A stretch of DNA of 64,000 nucleotides from Pseudomonas baltica (GTDB lineage: Bacteria > Pseudomonadota > Gammaproteobacteria > Pseudomonadales > Pseudomonadaceae), in NCBI RefSeq assembly GCF_014235765.1, contig NZ_JACMYH010000001.1:1302001-1366000 (forward strand), in the 5' to 3' direction. Below the pieces are notes generated by a model that did no database searches, was not told where the DNA came from, and worked only from the letters and a program-made list of their open reading frames with translations. Positions 55,838 to 64,000 of the stretch are shown here, piece by piece. Position numbers and translations under genes: made by a program. Each line of letters begins with the position of its first letter. The stretch's first letter is position 1.

Positions 55838-57193
55838 TCACACCGGCCGCGCCTTGCCGAACGTCAGCTTGCCCCAGACCAGACCCAGCACCGCCGCCAC
55901 CGTGGACGCCGCCAGTACACTGAGCTTGGCCGAAGCCAGCAGGGTCGGGTCGGAGAACGCCAGCGACGCGATGAAGATCGACATGGTGAAGCCGATCCCG
56001 GCGAGCAGACCGACCAAGCCTACCCCACTCCAGGTCACACCCTCGGGCAGCCTGCAGATGTTCAGCCTGACCAGCAGAAAGCTGAACAGCAGCACGCCCA
56101 GCGGTTTGCCCAGCACCAGGGCCAGCATCACACCGCCAAACACATGCTGCGACACCGCGTCACTGAGGTTGGCGCCGGCGAAACTGACCCCGGCATTGGC
56201 CAGGGCAAACAGCGGCATGACGCCGAACGCCACCCACAGGTGCAGCCCGACCTGTATCCGCTGCACCGGCGGCAGCACTTCACGCTGCGCATCACGCAAT
56301 TGCCTGAGCGGCTCGGCCACCGCCTCGCGGTTGTCCGTGCCGGGGGTGAAGCGTTCCATCAGCTCGTTGAAGTTGCGGCGGATGATATCCACCGGGCGCT
56401 CGCTCATCGGCTTGGAATAGACCGGCGTCATCAAGCCCAGAATCACCCCGGCCAGGGTGGGATGCACGCCCGTCTTGAGCAGACCGAACCAGACGATCGC
56501 GCCCGGCAACACATAGGCATACGCCTTGCTGATGCCCATGCGCTGGAACAGCAGCACCAGCAGCAGCCCGGCCACGGCCACCAGCAGACCCAGGTAGTCG
56601 AGGCTGGCGGTATAGAACACCGCGATGATCAGGATGGCGACGATATCGTCGATGATCGCCAGGGCCAGCAGCAGGATCCGCACGCTGGCGGGAATGGATT
56701 TACCCAGCAGCGCCAGCACGCCGACGGCGAAGGCGATGTCGGTGGCGGTCGGCACTGCCCAGCCGGCACTGGCCGGAGTGCCGTGGTTGAGGGCAAGGTA
56801 GAGCAAGGCGGGCATCAGCACGCCACCCAGTGCCGCACCCAGCGGCAGGGCTGCCAGCTGCAGGTTGGCCAGCGCGCCATCCTTGATTTCCTGGCGTATC
56901 TCGGCACCCACCACCAGAAAGAAAATGGTCATCAGGCCATCGTTGACCAGAAAATGCAGGGACTGCGAAACGCTGAAATCGCCGAGGCCCAAGGTGACCT
57001 GGGTGTGCCAGAAGTGCTCGTAGGAATCACCTACCGAACTGTTGGCCCAGACCAGTGCGGTGATCGCGGCGAGCAGCAACACGATGCCGCTGACGGCCTC
57101 GATGTGCGAGAAGCGTTCGAGCGCCGCCAGGGCGCGTTCGGTGAGCTGTTGAGGGCGGGGAATGGCAGGTGTCGCCGGTCTTTTTGCAGGCAC
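55838..57193 (-). CDS. nhaA: NhaA sodium/proton antiporter
   Basis: 451 residues, 12 helices. Family motifs: [42 protein letters not shown], the paired aspartates in [18 protein letters not shown], and [11 protein letters not shown]. Exports sodium (or lithium) for protons at alkaline pH. A longer hydrophilic loop than in E. coli NhaA lies near residues 250-290. Divergent in role from neighbours; no regulator adjacent. Confidence 0.95.
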   Translation of the reverse strand: MPAKRPATPAIPRPQQLTERALAALERFSHIEAVSGIVLLLAAITALVWANSSVGDSYEHFWHTQVTLGLGDFSVSQSLHFLVNDGLMTIFFLVVGAEIRQEIKDGALANLQLAALPLGAALGGVLMPALLYLALNHGTPASAGWAVPTATDIAFAVGVLALLGKSIPASVRILLLALAIIDDIVAILIIAVFYTASLDYLGLLVAVAGLLLVLLFQRMGISKAYAYVLPGAIVWFGLLKTGVHPTLAGVILGLMTPVYSKPMSERPVDIIRRNFNELMERFTPGTDNREAVAEPLRQLRDAQREVLPPVQRIQVGLHLWVAFGVMPLFALANAGVSFAGANLSDAVSQHVFGGVMLALVLGKPLGVLLFSFLLVRLNICRLPEGVTWSGVGLVGLLAGIGFTMSIFIASLAFSDPTLLASAKLSVLAASTVAAVLGLVWGKLTFGKARPV

Positions 57194-57309
57194 GGTAGCT
57201 CTCCGCTGGCGGCCCGACCAACGCTGAACTTTAACCTGCCCCCTGCCGTATGCAGCGGTGCACCCGCGGCGATGATAGAAAGCCTGGGGCCAAGTTGCAA
57301 CGCATCATC

Positions 57310-58206
57310 TCAATCCGGCACCGGTGTCGGCATCAAAGTGGCGATCAGCGCGCGAACCGTGCCGGGCAACGCCTCGAGCTCGCGTACCAGAATGCTGCGC
57401 TCACGTATCGCCCAGGGCTCGTCCAGTTCGATGGTCACCAGGCGCATGGTACGGCTGTGCCGCAGGGCCGCCGACTCTGGAATGATACCGATGCCGACCC
57501 CGGCCTCGACCATCCGGCAGATCGCTTCGAAGCTCGACACCTGGATGCGCAGCGACAGCCCCTGGCCGATTCGCTCGACGTGCTCGCGCAGAAAGCTGAG
57601 CAAGGTGCTGCCTTCGTGCAGGGCAATGTGCTGAAACGCCAGGGTCTGTTTCAGGCTGACGCGCTTGCACTGTGCCAGCTCGTGCCCTACGGGCACGGTG
57701 AGCACCAGGCGGTCGGTGCTGAAATGCATCACCTGCAGCCCCGCCGCTTCGACCGGGCCGGCGATGATGCCCATGTCGGTGCTGCCGTCGAGCACGCCGC
57801 GAACGATGTCGCGCGACAGCCGCTCCTGCAGATCTACGCTTACCCCGGGGCGCCGGGCGAGAAAACCGGCCAGCACTTCGGGCAGGAACTCGGTCACCGC
57901 CGTGGTGTTGGCGAAGATACGGATGTGCCCGGCCGAGTCGGCGCCCAGGTGGGTGAAGTCGGCCTTGAGGTAGTCGACCTGACGCATGATCAGCCGGGCA
58001 TGCACGAGCAGCTTCTGCCCTGCCGGCGTCAGCTCCACGCCGCGGCTGTCACGGTACAGCAGGCGCGTATCGAGTTGCTGCTCCAGCGCCTTGATCCGGG
58101 CACTGGCCGCAGCCGGCGAGAGGAACGCCCGGCGCGCGCCCTGGGTCAGGCTGGGTGATTCGCCGATATGGATGAAAAGGCGCAGGTCGGCCAGGTCGAA
58201 GTGCAT
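57310..58206 (-). CDS. LysR-family regulator of the itaconate cluster (ItcR/RipR-like)
   Basis: 298 residues. The winged helix FIHIGESPSLTQGARRAFLSPAAASARIKALEQQL (in parts, residues 11-45) is followed by an inducer-binding domain. Divergent from the itaconyl-CoA hydratase gene with a T-N11-A LysR site between them, the arrangement of the P. aeruginosa itaconate locus, so it is probably an itaconate-responsive activator. Ribosome site AGGATCCCCACC. Confidence 0.87.
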   Translation of the reverse strand: MHFDLADLRLFIHIGESPSLTQGARRAFLSPAAASARIKALEQQLDTRLLYRDSRGVELTPAGQKLLVHARLIMRQVDYLKADFTHLGADSAGHIRIFANTTAVTEFLPEVLAGFLARRPGVSVDLQERLSRDIVRGVLDGSTDMGIIAGPVEAAGLQVMHFSTDRLVLTVPVGHELAQCKRVSLKQTLAFQHIALHEGSTLLSFLREHVERIGQGLSLRIQVSSFEAICRMVEAGVGIGIIPESAALRHSRTMRLVTIELDEPWAIRERSILVRELEALPGTVRALIATLMPTPVPD

Positions 58207-58226
58207 GGTGGGGATCCTACCTTCAA

Positions 58227-58269
58227 GCGTTCGGCAAATATGAACGCCGCCTTACGCAAATGCAAATTC
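58227..58269. promoter_or_regulatory. LysR operator in the regulator/hydratase gap
   Basis: CGTTC-GGCAAATAT-GAACG is a 5-bp perfect dyad containing the LysR T-N11-A motif, followed by CCGCCTTACGCAAATGCAAA, which may hold the activator-proximal half-site. It lies 20 bases from the regulator start and about 57 from the hydratase start. Confidence 0.7.
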
Positions 58270-58325
58270 ACAGAATGCCGCGGCCCTCGCATCATCGCAG
58301 CACAACAAAAATGCAGAGGCCACCC

Positions 58326-59192
58326 ATGAGCGCATCAGATTCAGCCATCGACTACAGCGCCTGGATGGGCCGCACCGAGCAGGCGCAGGATGTGCTCAGC
58401 CAGAACATTGCCGAGCGCATCGCCGCGACTTTCGGCGAACCTGCGCCAAAAGACGGCGAGCCGCTGCCGCCCCTGTGGCAGTGGTGCTTTTTCCAGGCGC
58501 CGGTCACCGAAGACCAGTTGGGCACCGATGGCCACCCGTTGCGCGGCGGCTTTCTGCCCGCCGCCGACAATCGCAACCGCATGTGGGCCGGTGGCCGTCT
58601 GGAGTTCATCGCGCCACTGACGGTGGGCAGCGCTGCCGAGCGCCTGTCCACTATCCTGCGTATCGAGGAAAAGCACGGCCACACCGGCGCGCTGCTGTTC
58701 GTCACGGTGCGCCACGACTACACCCAGGGCGGCCGCCTGTGCCTGCGCGAAGAGCAGGACATCGTCTACCGGGAGCCGAACCCTCCCAAGCTGTCCAGTG
58801 ACCCTGCACCGGTCGCTGCGCAGTGGAGTGAAACGGTAAAGCCGACCCCGACCCTGCTGTTCCGCTACTCGGCCGTCACTTTCAACGGCCATCGCATCCA
58901 CTACGACCACCCCTACGTGACTGACGTCGAGGGCTACGCTGGCCTGGTGGTGCACGGGCCGCTGATCGCCACCTTGCTGCTGCGCAGCTTCATCCGCGCC
59001 AACCCTCGAAAGCCTGTGCGCCACTTCGCCTACCGCGGCGTACGCCCTTTGACCGTGCCCACTGCGTTCCAGCTCAGCGGCTGCCTGCTCGAACAGGGCA
59101 AGGCGCGGCTGTGGGCCGGCAACGAGGCGGGCGTTGCGCAAAGCGCCGATGTCACCTTCGACTCCAGCTCCCCGCCCCAGTCCGGCCACTGA
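58326..59192 (+). CDS. ich: Itaconyl-CoA hydratase (HTD2/MaoC-like)
   Basis: 288 residues. N-terminal FAS1-like dehydratase region, and in the second half LFRYSAVTFNGHRIHYDHPYVTDVEGYAGLVVHGPLIATLLL (in parts), the hydratase-2 motif with active His. Hydrates itaconyl-CoA to citramalyl-CoA; mesaconyl-C4-CoA hydratases are close relatives, and the neighbours favour the itaconate role. First gene of the catabolic operon. Confidence 0.87.
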   Translation: MSASDSAIDYSAWMGRTEQAQDVLSQNIAERIAATFGEPAPKDGEPLPPLWQWCFFQAPVTEDQLGTDGHPLRGGFLPAADNRNRMWAGGRLEFIAPLTVGSAAERLSTILRIEEKHGHTGALLFVTVRHDYTQGGRLCLREEQDIVYREPNPPKLSSDPAPVAAQWSETVKPTPTLLFRYSAVTFNGHRIHYDHPYVTDVEGYAGLVVHGPLIATLLLRSFIRANPRKPVRHFAYRGVRPLTVPTAFQLSGCLLEQGKARLWAGNEAGVAQSADVTFDSSSPPQSGH

Positions 59193-59226
59193 CCGCGAAC
59201 CCATCATCGACTCCGAGAACCGTGCC

Positions 59227-60390
59227 ATGTCCGTCTACGATGAAGAAGACCTCAATGCCATCCGCGAGGGCGTTCGTGCCCTGTGCGCAGATTTCGACGC
59301 TGCCTACTGGCGCAAGATCGATGAGGACAAGGGTTTTCCCGAAACCTTCGTCAAGGCCCTCACCGATGCCGGTTGGCTGTCGGCGATGATTCCCAGCGAA
59401 TACGGCGGCTCGGGCCTGGGCCTGGCCGAGGCCTCGGTGATCCTCGAAGAGGTCAACGCCTGCGGTGGTAACTCGGGCACGGTGCATGGGCAGATGTACA
59501 ACATGTTCACCTTGCTGCGCCACGGCAGGGAGGCGCAGAAGCGCCACTACCTGCCCAAGCTGGCCAGTGGCGAATTGCGCCTGCAATCGATGGCGGTAAC
59601 CGAGCCGACCACCGGCACCGACACCACCAAGATCAAGACCACCGCCGTGCGCCAGGGCGACAAGTACGTCATCAATGGGCAGAAGGTGTGGATCTCCCGA
59701 GTGCAGCATTCGGACCTGATGATTCTGCTGGCGCGTACTACACCGCTGGCCCAGGTGACGAAGAAATCCGAAGGCATGTCGATCTTCCTGGTCGATCTGC
59801 GTGAAGCGATCGGCAAGGGGCTGACCGTGCAGCCGATCGCCAACATGGTCAACCACGAGACCAACGAGCTGTTCTTCGACAACCTCGAACTGCCCGCCGA
59901 CAGCCTCATCGGCGAAGAAGGCAAGGGGTTTCGCTATATCCTCGACGGCCTCAATGCCGAGCGGACGCTGATCGCCGCCGAATGCATCGGCGATGGTCGC
60001 TGGTTCATCGAAAAGGCCAGTGCCTACGCCCGCGATCGAGTGGTCTTCGGCCGGCCGATCGGACAGAACCAAGGCGTGCAGTTCCCGATTGCCGAAGCGC
60101 ACATCGAGATCGAAGCAGCCGACCTGATGCGCTGGCGCGCCTGTGCCGAATATGACAGCGGGCAGAACGCCGGCGCCAGCGCCAACATGGCCAAGTACCT
60201 GGCGGCCAAGGCTTCGTGGGAGGCCGCCAATGCCTGCCTGCAGACCCATGGCGGCTTCGGTTTCGCCTGCGAATACGACGTCGAGCGCAAGTTTCGCGAA
60301 ACCCGCCTGTACCAGGTCGCGCCGATCTCCACCAATTTGATCCTGTCCTACGTGGCCGAGCATCTGCTCGAATTGCCACGCAGTTTCTGA
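59227..60390 (+). CDS. Acyl-CoA dehydrogenase family protein, atypical active site
   Basis: 387-residue flavoprotein fold: VTEPTTGTDTTKIKTTA, WISRVQHSDLMILLART, and QTHGGFGFACEYDVERKFRE. The usual C-terminal catalytic Glu segment (YEGTS) reads VAPIST, so that Glu is absent; Glu245 in LNAERTLIAAE is at the position used by isovaleryl-type enzymes. A homologue occupies the same place in the P. aeruginosa itaconate locus; its step is unknown. Confidence 0.85.
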   Translation: MSVYDEEDLNAIREGVRALCADFDAAYWRKIDEDKGFPETFVKALTDAGWLSAMIPSEYGGSGLGLAEASVILEEVNACGGNSGTVHGQMYNMFTLLRHGREAQKRHYLPKLASGELRLQSMAVTEPTTGTDTTKIKTTAVRQGDKYVINGQKVWISRVQHSDLMILLARTTPLAQVTKKSEGMSIFLVDLREAIGKGLTVQPIANMVNHETNELFFDNLELPADSLIGEEGKGFRYILDGLNAERTLIAAECIGDGRWFIEKASAYARDRVVFGRPIGQNQGVQFPIAEAHIEIEAADLMRWRACAEYDSGQNAGASANMAKYLAAKASWEAANACLQTHGGFGFACEYDVERKFRETRLYQVAPISTNLILSYVAEHLLELPRSF

Positions 60391-60400
60391 GGAGCTGTCG

Positions 60401-61750
60401 ATGAACGCCACGCACCGTTTGGCCACCTTCCTCGCCGACCTGCACTACGAGCACATTCCCGAGCCCGTCCTCGCCCGTTGCGAAGACCTGTTCCTGGACT
60501 GGATGGGCTCGGCGCTGGCCAGCCAGGGGGCCCATCCCATTCCCCTGTTCGAGCGCTATGCGCGGCGCATGGGGCCCGGCGACGGCCCCGCCAGGATGCT
60601 GGGCAGCGGCCAAGGCACTTCGGCCTACTTCGCCGCGCTGGTGAACGGTGCCGCGTCGCACCTGGTCGAGCAGGACGACCTGCACAACAGCTCGGTACTG
60701 CACCCCGCCACGGTGGTGTTTTCCGCCGTCCTGGCTGCGGCTCAGGATCGCGGCAAGTCGGGGCGCGAGCTGCTGCTGGCGGCCGTGGCCGGTTACGAGG
60801 CCGGCATCCGCATCGGCGAGTTCATGGGCCGCTCCCACTATCGGATCTTCCACACCACAGCCACGGTCGGCACCCTGGCTGCCGCCGTGGCCGTGGGCAA
60901 GCTGCTGGAGTTCGACCGCGAACAGTTCGTCAACCTGTTGGGCACTGCCGGCACCCAGGCCGCCGGGCTCTGGGAATTCCTGCGCGATGCGGCCGATTCC
61001 AAGCAGTTGCACGCCGCCAAGGCTGCTGCCGATGGCTTGCTGGCGGCGTACATGACCGAAGACGGTTTGAGCGGTGCGCGCAACATCCTCGAAGGCGAGC
61101 AAGGCCTGGCGGCCGGTATGTCCAGCGACGCCGACGCCACCCGCCTGGACGATCGGCTCGGCAGCCGCTGGGCGCTGGCGGAAACCTCGTTCAAGTTCCA
61201 CGCATCGTGCCGCCACACCCACCCTGCTGCCGACGCCTTGCTGCACTTGATGCAACGCGAGGGCCTGCAGCACGAACAGATCGCCAAGGTCGTCACGCGC
61301 GTCCATCAGGGTGCCATCGATGTGCTCGGGCGGGTGGTCAAGCCCAGCACGGTGCACCAGGCCAAGTTTTCCATGGGCGCGGTATTGGGTCTGATTGCCG
61401 TACACGGCAGTGCGCAATTGATCGAGTTCCGCGATCTGGCGCTGACCGACCCTGCTGTCGACGGCTTCCGAGATAAGGTCAGCATGGAGCTGGACCGCGA
61501 GGTCGACGCCGCCTACCCCGCGCGCTGGCTGGGACGGGTCGTCGTCACCACCACCGATGGCCGCACCTTGAGCGCCGCGATCGACGAGCCCAAGGGCGAC
61601 CCTGGCAATACCCTTTCGCGCGCAGAACTGGAAGACAAGTTCCTGCGTCTGCTGGCCTTTTCCGGTGCACGTACGGCGAGCCAGGCGCGCGTGCTGATCG
61701 ACAAGATCTGGCACCTGCGCGACGCATCGACCCTGAACGATTTGTTCTGA
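60401..61750 (+). CDS. MmgE/PrpD family protein
   Basis: 449 residues with the PrpD fold: DLFLDWMGSALASQG, HLVEQDDLHNSSVLHPATVVF, and SFKFHASCRHTHPAADALL. The family includes 2-methylcitrate dehydratase and cis-aconitate decarboxylase (which makes itaconate in fungi and mammals). In this operon a dehydratase or isomerase for a C5/C6 acid is plausible, but the substrate is unproven. Ribosome site GAGGAGCTGTCG. Confidence 0.85.
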   Translation: MNATHRLATFLADLHYEHIPEPVLARCEDLFLDWMGSALASQGAHPIPLFERYARRMGPGDGPARMLGSGQGTSAYFAALVNGAASHLVEQDDLHNSSVLHPATVVFSAVLAAAQDRGKSGRELLLAAVAGYEAGIRIGEFMGRSHYRIFHTTATVGTLAAAVAVGKLLEFDREQFVNLLGTAGTQAAGLWEFLRDAADSKQLHAAKAAADGLLAAYMTEDGLSGARNILEGEQGLAAGMSSDADATRLDDRLGSRWALAETSFKFHASCRHTHPAADALLHLMQREGLQHEQIAKVVTRVHQGAIDVLGRVVKPSTVHQAKFSMGAVLGLIAVHGSAQLIEFRDLALTDPAVDGFRDKVSMELDREVDAAYPARWLGRVVVTTTDGRTLSAAIDEPKGDPGNTLSRAELEDKFLRLLAFSGARTASQARVLIDKIWHLRDASTLNDLF

Positions 61751-61765
61751 CCCACAGGTGACCCC

Positions 61766-62965
61766 ATGACCGAGCTCAACCCGCGTCCGCTGGACGGTAT
61801 CACCGTCGTCAGCCTGGAACACGCCATCGCCGCGCCGTTCTGCACCCGCCAACTGGCCGACCTCGGTGCGCGCGTGGTGAAAATCGAACGCCCCGGCAGC
61901 GGCGACTTCGCCCGTGGCTACGACCAGCGTGTCGACGGCCTGGCGTCGCATTTCGTCTGGACCAACCGTTCCAAGGAAAGCCTGACCCTGGACCTCAAGC
62001 AGCAAGCCGCCGACGCGGTCCTGCACGGCCTGCTGGCCAAGGCCGACGTGCTGGTGCAGAACCTGGCACCCGGCGCTGCAGCGCGGATGGGCCTGTCGTT
62101 CGAGGCGTTGCACGCGCGTTATCCGCGACTGATCGTCTGCGACATTTCCGGCTACGGCGAAGGCGGCCCCTATGAGAAGAAAAAGGCCTACGACCTGTTG
62201 ATCCAGAGCGAGGGCGGCTTTCTCTCGGTGACCGGCGGCCCCGGCGAAGACGAGCGGGCCAAGGCCGGCTGCTCGATCGCCGACATCGCCGCCGGCATGT
62301 ACGCCTACACCGGGGTGCTCTCGGCGTTGATGCTGCGCGACAAGACTGGGGTGGGCAGCCGGATCGACGTGTCGATGCTCGAAAGCCTGGTGGAGTGGAT
62401 GGGCTATCCGCTGTATTACGCCTACAAGGGTGCGCCACCGCCCGCCCGCGCCGGTGCGGCGCATTCCACGATCTATCCGTACGGACCGTTCCCGACCGGG
62501 CACGGCGGGACCATCATGCTCGGCCTGCAGAACGAGCGTGAATGGGCGCTGTTCTGCGACAAGGTGCTGCTGGATGCGTCGCTGGCCGACGACGCGCGCT
62601 TTTCCAGCAACTTCGAACGCTCGCGCAACCGCGATGAACTGCGGCAGATCATCGTCGACAGCTTTGCGCAGCTGTCGGTCGAACAGGTGCTGGCCCGTCT
62701 GGAAACCGCACAGATCGCCAATGCCCAGGTCAACGACATGGCCGGCGTCTGGCGGCATCCGCAACTCGCCGCACGCGAGCGCTGGCGTGAGGTGGACAGC
62801 CCCTCCGGCAAGCTTCCCGCTTTGTTGCCACCGGCCAGCAACACCGCGTTCGTCCCGCGCATGGACGCGGTGCCCGCGCTGGGACAGCACACGGCGGGAA
62901 TTCTCGAGGAACTGGGCTACTCCGCCGATCAACGGGCGCAGATGAGCGCCAGCGGCGTGATCTGA
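61766..62965 (+). CDS. ict: Itaconate CoA-transferase (class III, CaiB-like)
   Basis: 399 residues. Class III CoA-transferase: LDGITVVSLEHAIAAPFCTRQLADLGARVVKIERPG (in parts), catalytic Asp173 in GCSIADIAAGMYAYTGVL, and SRIDVSMLESLVEWMGYPLYY. Transfers CoA, probably from succinyl-CoA, to itaconate. Ribosome site CACAGGTGACCCC. Context with ich and ccl supports the substrate. Confidence 0.88.
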   Translation: MTELNPRPLDGITVVSLEHAIAAPFCTRQLADLGARVVKIERPGSGDFARGYDQRVDGLASHFVWTNRSKESLTLDLKQQAADAVLHGLLAKADVLVQNLAPGAAARMGLSFEALHARYPRLIVCDISGYGEGGPYEKKKAYDLLIQSEGGFLSVTGGPGEDERAKAGCSIADIAAGMYAYTGVLSALMLRDKTGVGSRIDVSMLESLVEWMGYPLYYAYKGAPPPARAGAAHSTIYPYGPFPTGHGGTIMLGLQNEREWALFCDKVLLDASLADDARFSSNFERSRNRDELRQIIVDSFAQLSVEQVLARLETAQIANAQVNDMAGVWRHPQLAARERWREVDSPSGKLPALLPPASNTAFVPRMDAVPALGQHTAGILEELGYSADQRAQMSASGVI

Positions 62966-63037
62966 CGCACCAACCGGCACCTTCGGTATCGCCGCCGCCT
63001 GCTGCGGCGTGCCACGACCAACACGGGAATCCGCGCC

Positions 63038-63862
63038 ATGCCGACCTCTCCCCTTCGCTCGGCGCTGTTCGTGCCGGGCAGCCGCCCCGAACGGTTCGCC
63101 AAGGCCCTCGCCGCTGGCGCCGACGCGGTGATCGTCGATTTCGAAGACGCCGTGGAAGAAGCACTCAAACCCCACGCGCGTCAGCACCTTGCAGATTTCC
63201 TCCGGCACACCGACACGGCGCAGGTCATGGTTCGAGTGAATGCCCCAGGGCATGCCCAGCACGCCAGCGACCTGGCCTTCTGCGCGAACTATCCTGGCGT
63301 GGTGGGGGTGGTGCTGCCCAAGACCGAGACCTGCGCGCAACTCGCCACGGCCTGCCAGAGCGGCAAGCCTTTGTGGCCCATCATCGAGAGCGCCAAAGGC
63401 TTGCTGGCGCTGCAGGCGATCGCCCATGGCCCCGGGGTGCAGCGCCTGTGCTTTGGCAGTCTGGACCTGGCCCTGGATCTGGGCCTGAGCCACGGTACGC
63501 CCGCGGCGGAGGCTTTTCTGGATCAGGGCCGCATGAGCGTGCAACTGCACTCGCGGGCCGCCGCCCTGCTGCCGCCCCTGGACGGTGTGTTCGCCGCCCT
63601 GGACGACACGCCGGGGTTGCAACGTGCCATCGAACACGCGCGCAACCTCGGCTACGGCGGTGCACTGTGCATTCACCCCAGACAGGTGGCGATCATTCAT
63701 GCCGCACTGGCGCCCAGCGCGGCAGAGCTCCAATGGGCTCATGCGGTGCTGGCGGCCAGTACGGCTGCGGGAGGTGCGGGGGCTTTCCAGTTCGAGGGCC
63801 AGATGATCGATGCACCGGTACTGCTGCGTGCCAGGCGCCTGGTGCAATCGTCGGGCGGCTAG
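63038..63862 (+). CDS. ccl: (S)-citramalyl-CoA lyase (CitE-like)
   Basis: 274 residues, TIM-barrel lyase: RSALFVPGSRPERFAKAL, AGADAVIVDFEDAVEEALK, VMVRVNAPGH, and PIIESAKGLLAL (metal-ligand Glu). Splits citramalyl-CoA to acetyl-CoA and pyruvate, the last step of itaconate degradation. No citrate lyase alpha or gamma genes are present, which argues against a citrate role. Last gene of the operon. Confidence 0.88.
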   Translation: MPTSPLRSALFVPGSRPERFAKALAAGADAVIVDFEDAVEEALKPHARQHLADFLRHTDTAQVMVRVNAPGHAQHASDLAFCANYPGVVGVVLPKTETCAQLATACQSGKPLWPIIESAKGLLALQAIAHGPGVQRLCFGSLDLALDLGLSHGTPAAEAFLDQGRMSVQLHSRAAALLPPLDGVFAALDDTPGLQRAIEHARNLGYGGALCIHPRQVAIIHAALAPSAAELQWAHAVLAASTAAGGAGAFQFEGQMIDAPVLLRARRLVQSSGG

Positions 63863-63873
63863 CCTGCGCATTG

Positions 63874-63916
63874 GCGTTCGCCAGAGCCGAACGCCGGGTT
63901 ATGCAAATACAGATTT
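63874..63916 (+). promoter_or_regulatory. Second copy of the itaconate-regulator site, downstream of ccl
   Basis: GCGTTCG-CCAGAGC-CGAACGCCGGGTTATGCAAA aligns without gaps to 58227-58269, with 33 of 43 bases identical, including both dyad arms, the GAACGCCG block and the GCAAATRCARATT stretch. The dyad is longer here (GGCGTTCG/CGAACGCC, 63873-63895). It probably drives a further gene beyond base 64000. The remaining 84 bases to the window end show no gene start I can support. Confidence 0.65.
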
Positions 63917-64000
63917 TCGCCACAGGCGCGATTGAGCGACCCTGAAGCTGAAAACACTTCTACGCTGCATCGGGCCGGTTGGCTCGAAACAGCCGCCGAA

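Noticed and set aside
60005..63871. A 1288-residue minus-strand open frame
   Set aside because: Antisense to most of the itaconate operon, whose proteins are recognisable; composition is His/Gln/Arg-rich as for reverse-frame artefacts.
63873..63895. Terminator hairpin after ccl
   Set aside because: The stem is good but lacks a T run, and the block matches the operator at 58227-58269 well beyond the hairpin, so an operator explains it better.

Overview
This is chromosomal DNA of a Pseudomonas, most likely of the P. putida/P. fluorescens side of the genus. Support for this is the GC-rich coding sequence, the relA-rlmD-cysM block facing gacS, the RdgC, PepN, SelD/SelU and DUF2797 types, and many Pseudomonas-style REP palindromes (REPINs) in the gaps. 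Genes are close-packed and mostly core or common accessory metabolism. I see no rRNA, prophage, insertion sequence, CRISPR array, defence island or biosynthetic cluster.

Layout. 1-3645: relA (cut by the window edge), rlmD and cysM on the minus strand. 3930-7759: gacS, a putative zinc-ribbon protein and a CBS-pair protein on the plus strand. 7908-8199: a tRNA-Val/tRNA-Asp operon with its own promoter and terminator. 8310-10898: rdgC, a BASS-family symporter, and a gdx-type SMR exporter behind a guanidine-II riboswitch. 11072-14859: pepN, DUF2797 and DUF1315 (minus). 14942-17176: a LysR/MFS divergent pair over a perfect palindrome. 17187-17870: a tandem REPIN array. 17925-25688: alkA, amidase, RidA, a frameshifted betT, a CHAD protein and a chemoreceptor. 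25961-32003: a membrane protein with a PQQ-type lipoprotein, a PLP enzyme, an MFS exporter and a Na/Pi cotransporter. 32306-38405: a Fur-box TonB receptor, DUF2986, SDR, trmK, an HSL-type esterase and a periplasmic binding protein. 38779-42679: an OsmC-YcaO fusion and proP.

42720-48233 is a selenium block: selD-selU (selenophosphate and 2-selenouridine tRNA) face a four-gene ABC importer of the phosphonate type that is usually annotated as selenate uptake. 48292-52123 is a uronate module: uronate dehydrogenase plus a TRAP DctPQM importer behind a strong promoter with a GntR-type operator. 52182-52945 is a composite REPIN array. 52987-57193: a CHASE4-PAS-GGDEF-EAL protein and nhaA.

57310-63862 is an itaconate catabolism locus: a divergent LysR regulator (itcR-like), itaconyl-CoA hydratase, an atypical acyl-CoA dehydrogenase, an MmgE/PrpD protein, a class III CoA-transferase and citramalyl-CoA lyase. 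A sequence closely matching the regulator/hydratase intergenic palindrome recurs just after the last gene (63874-63916). It suggests a second promoter of the same regulon reading out of the window. This, the betT frameshift and the REPIN arrays are the observations most worth following up.
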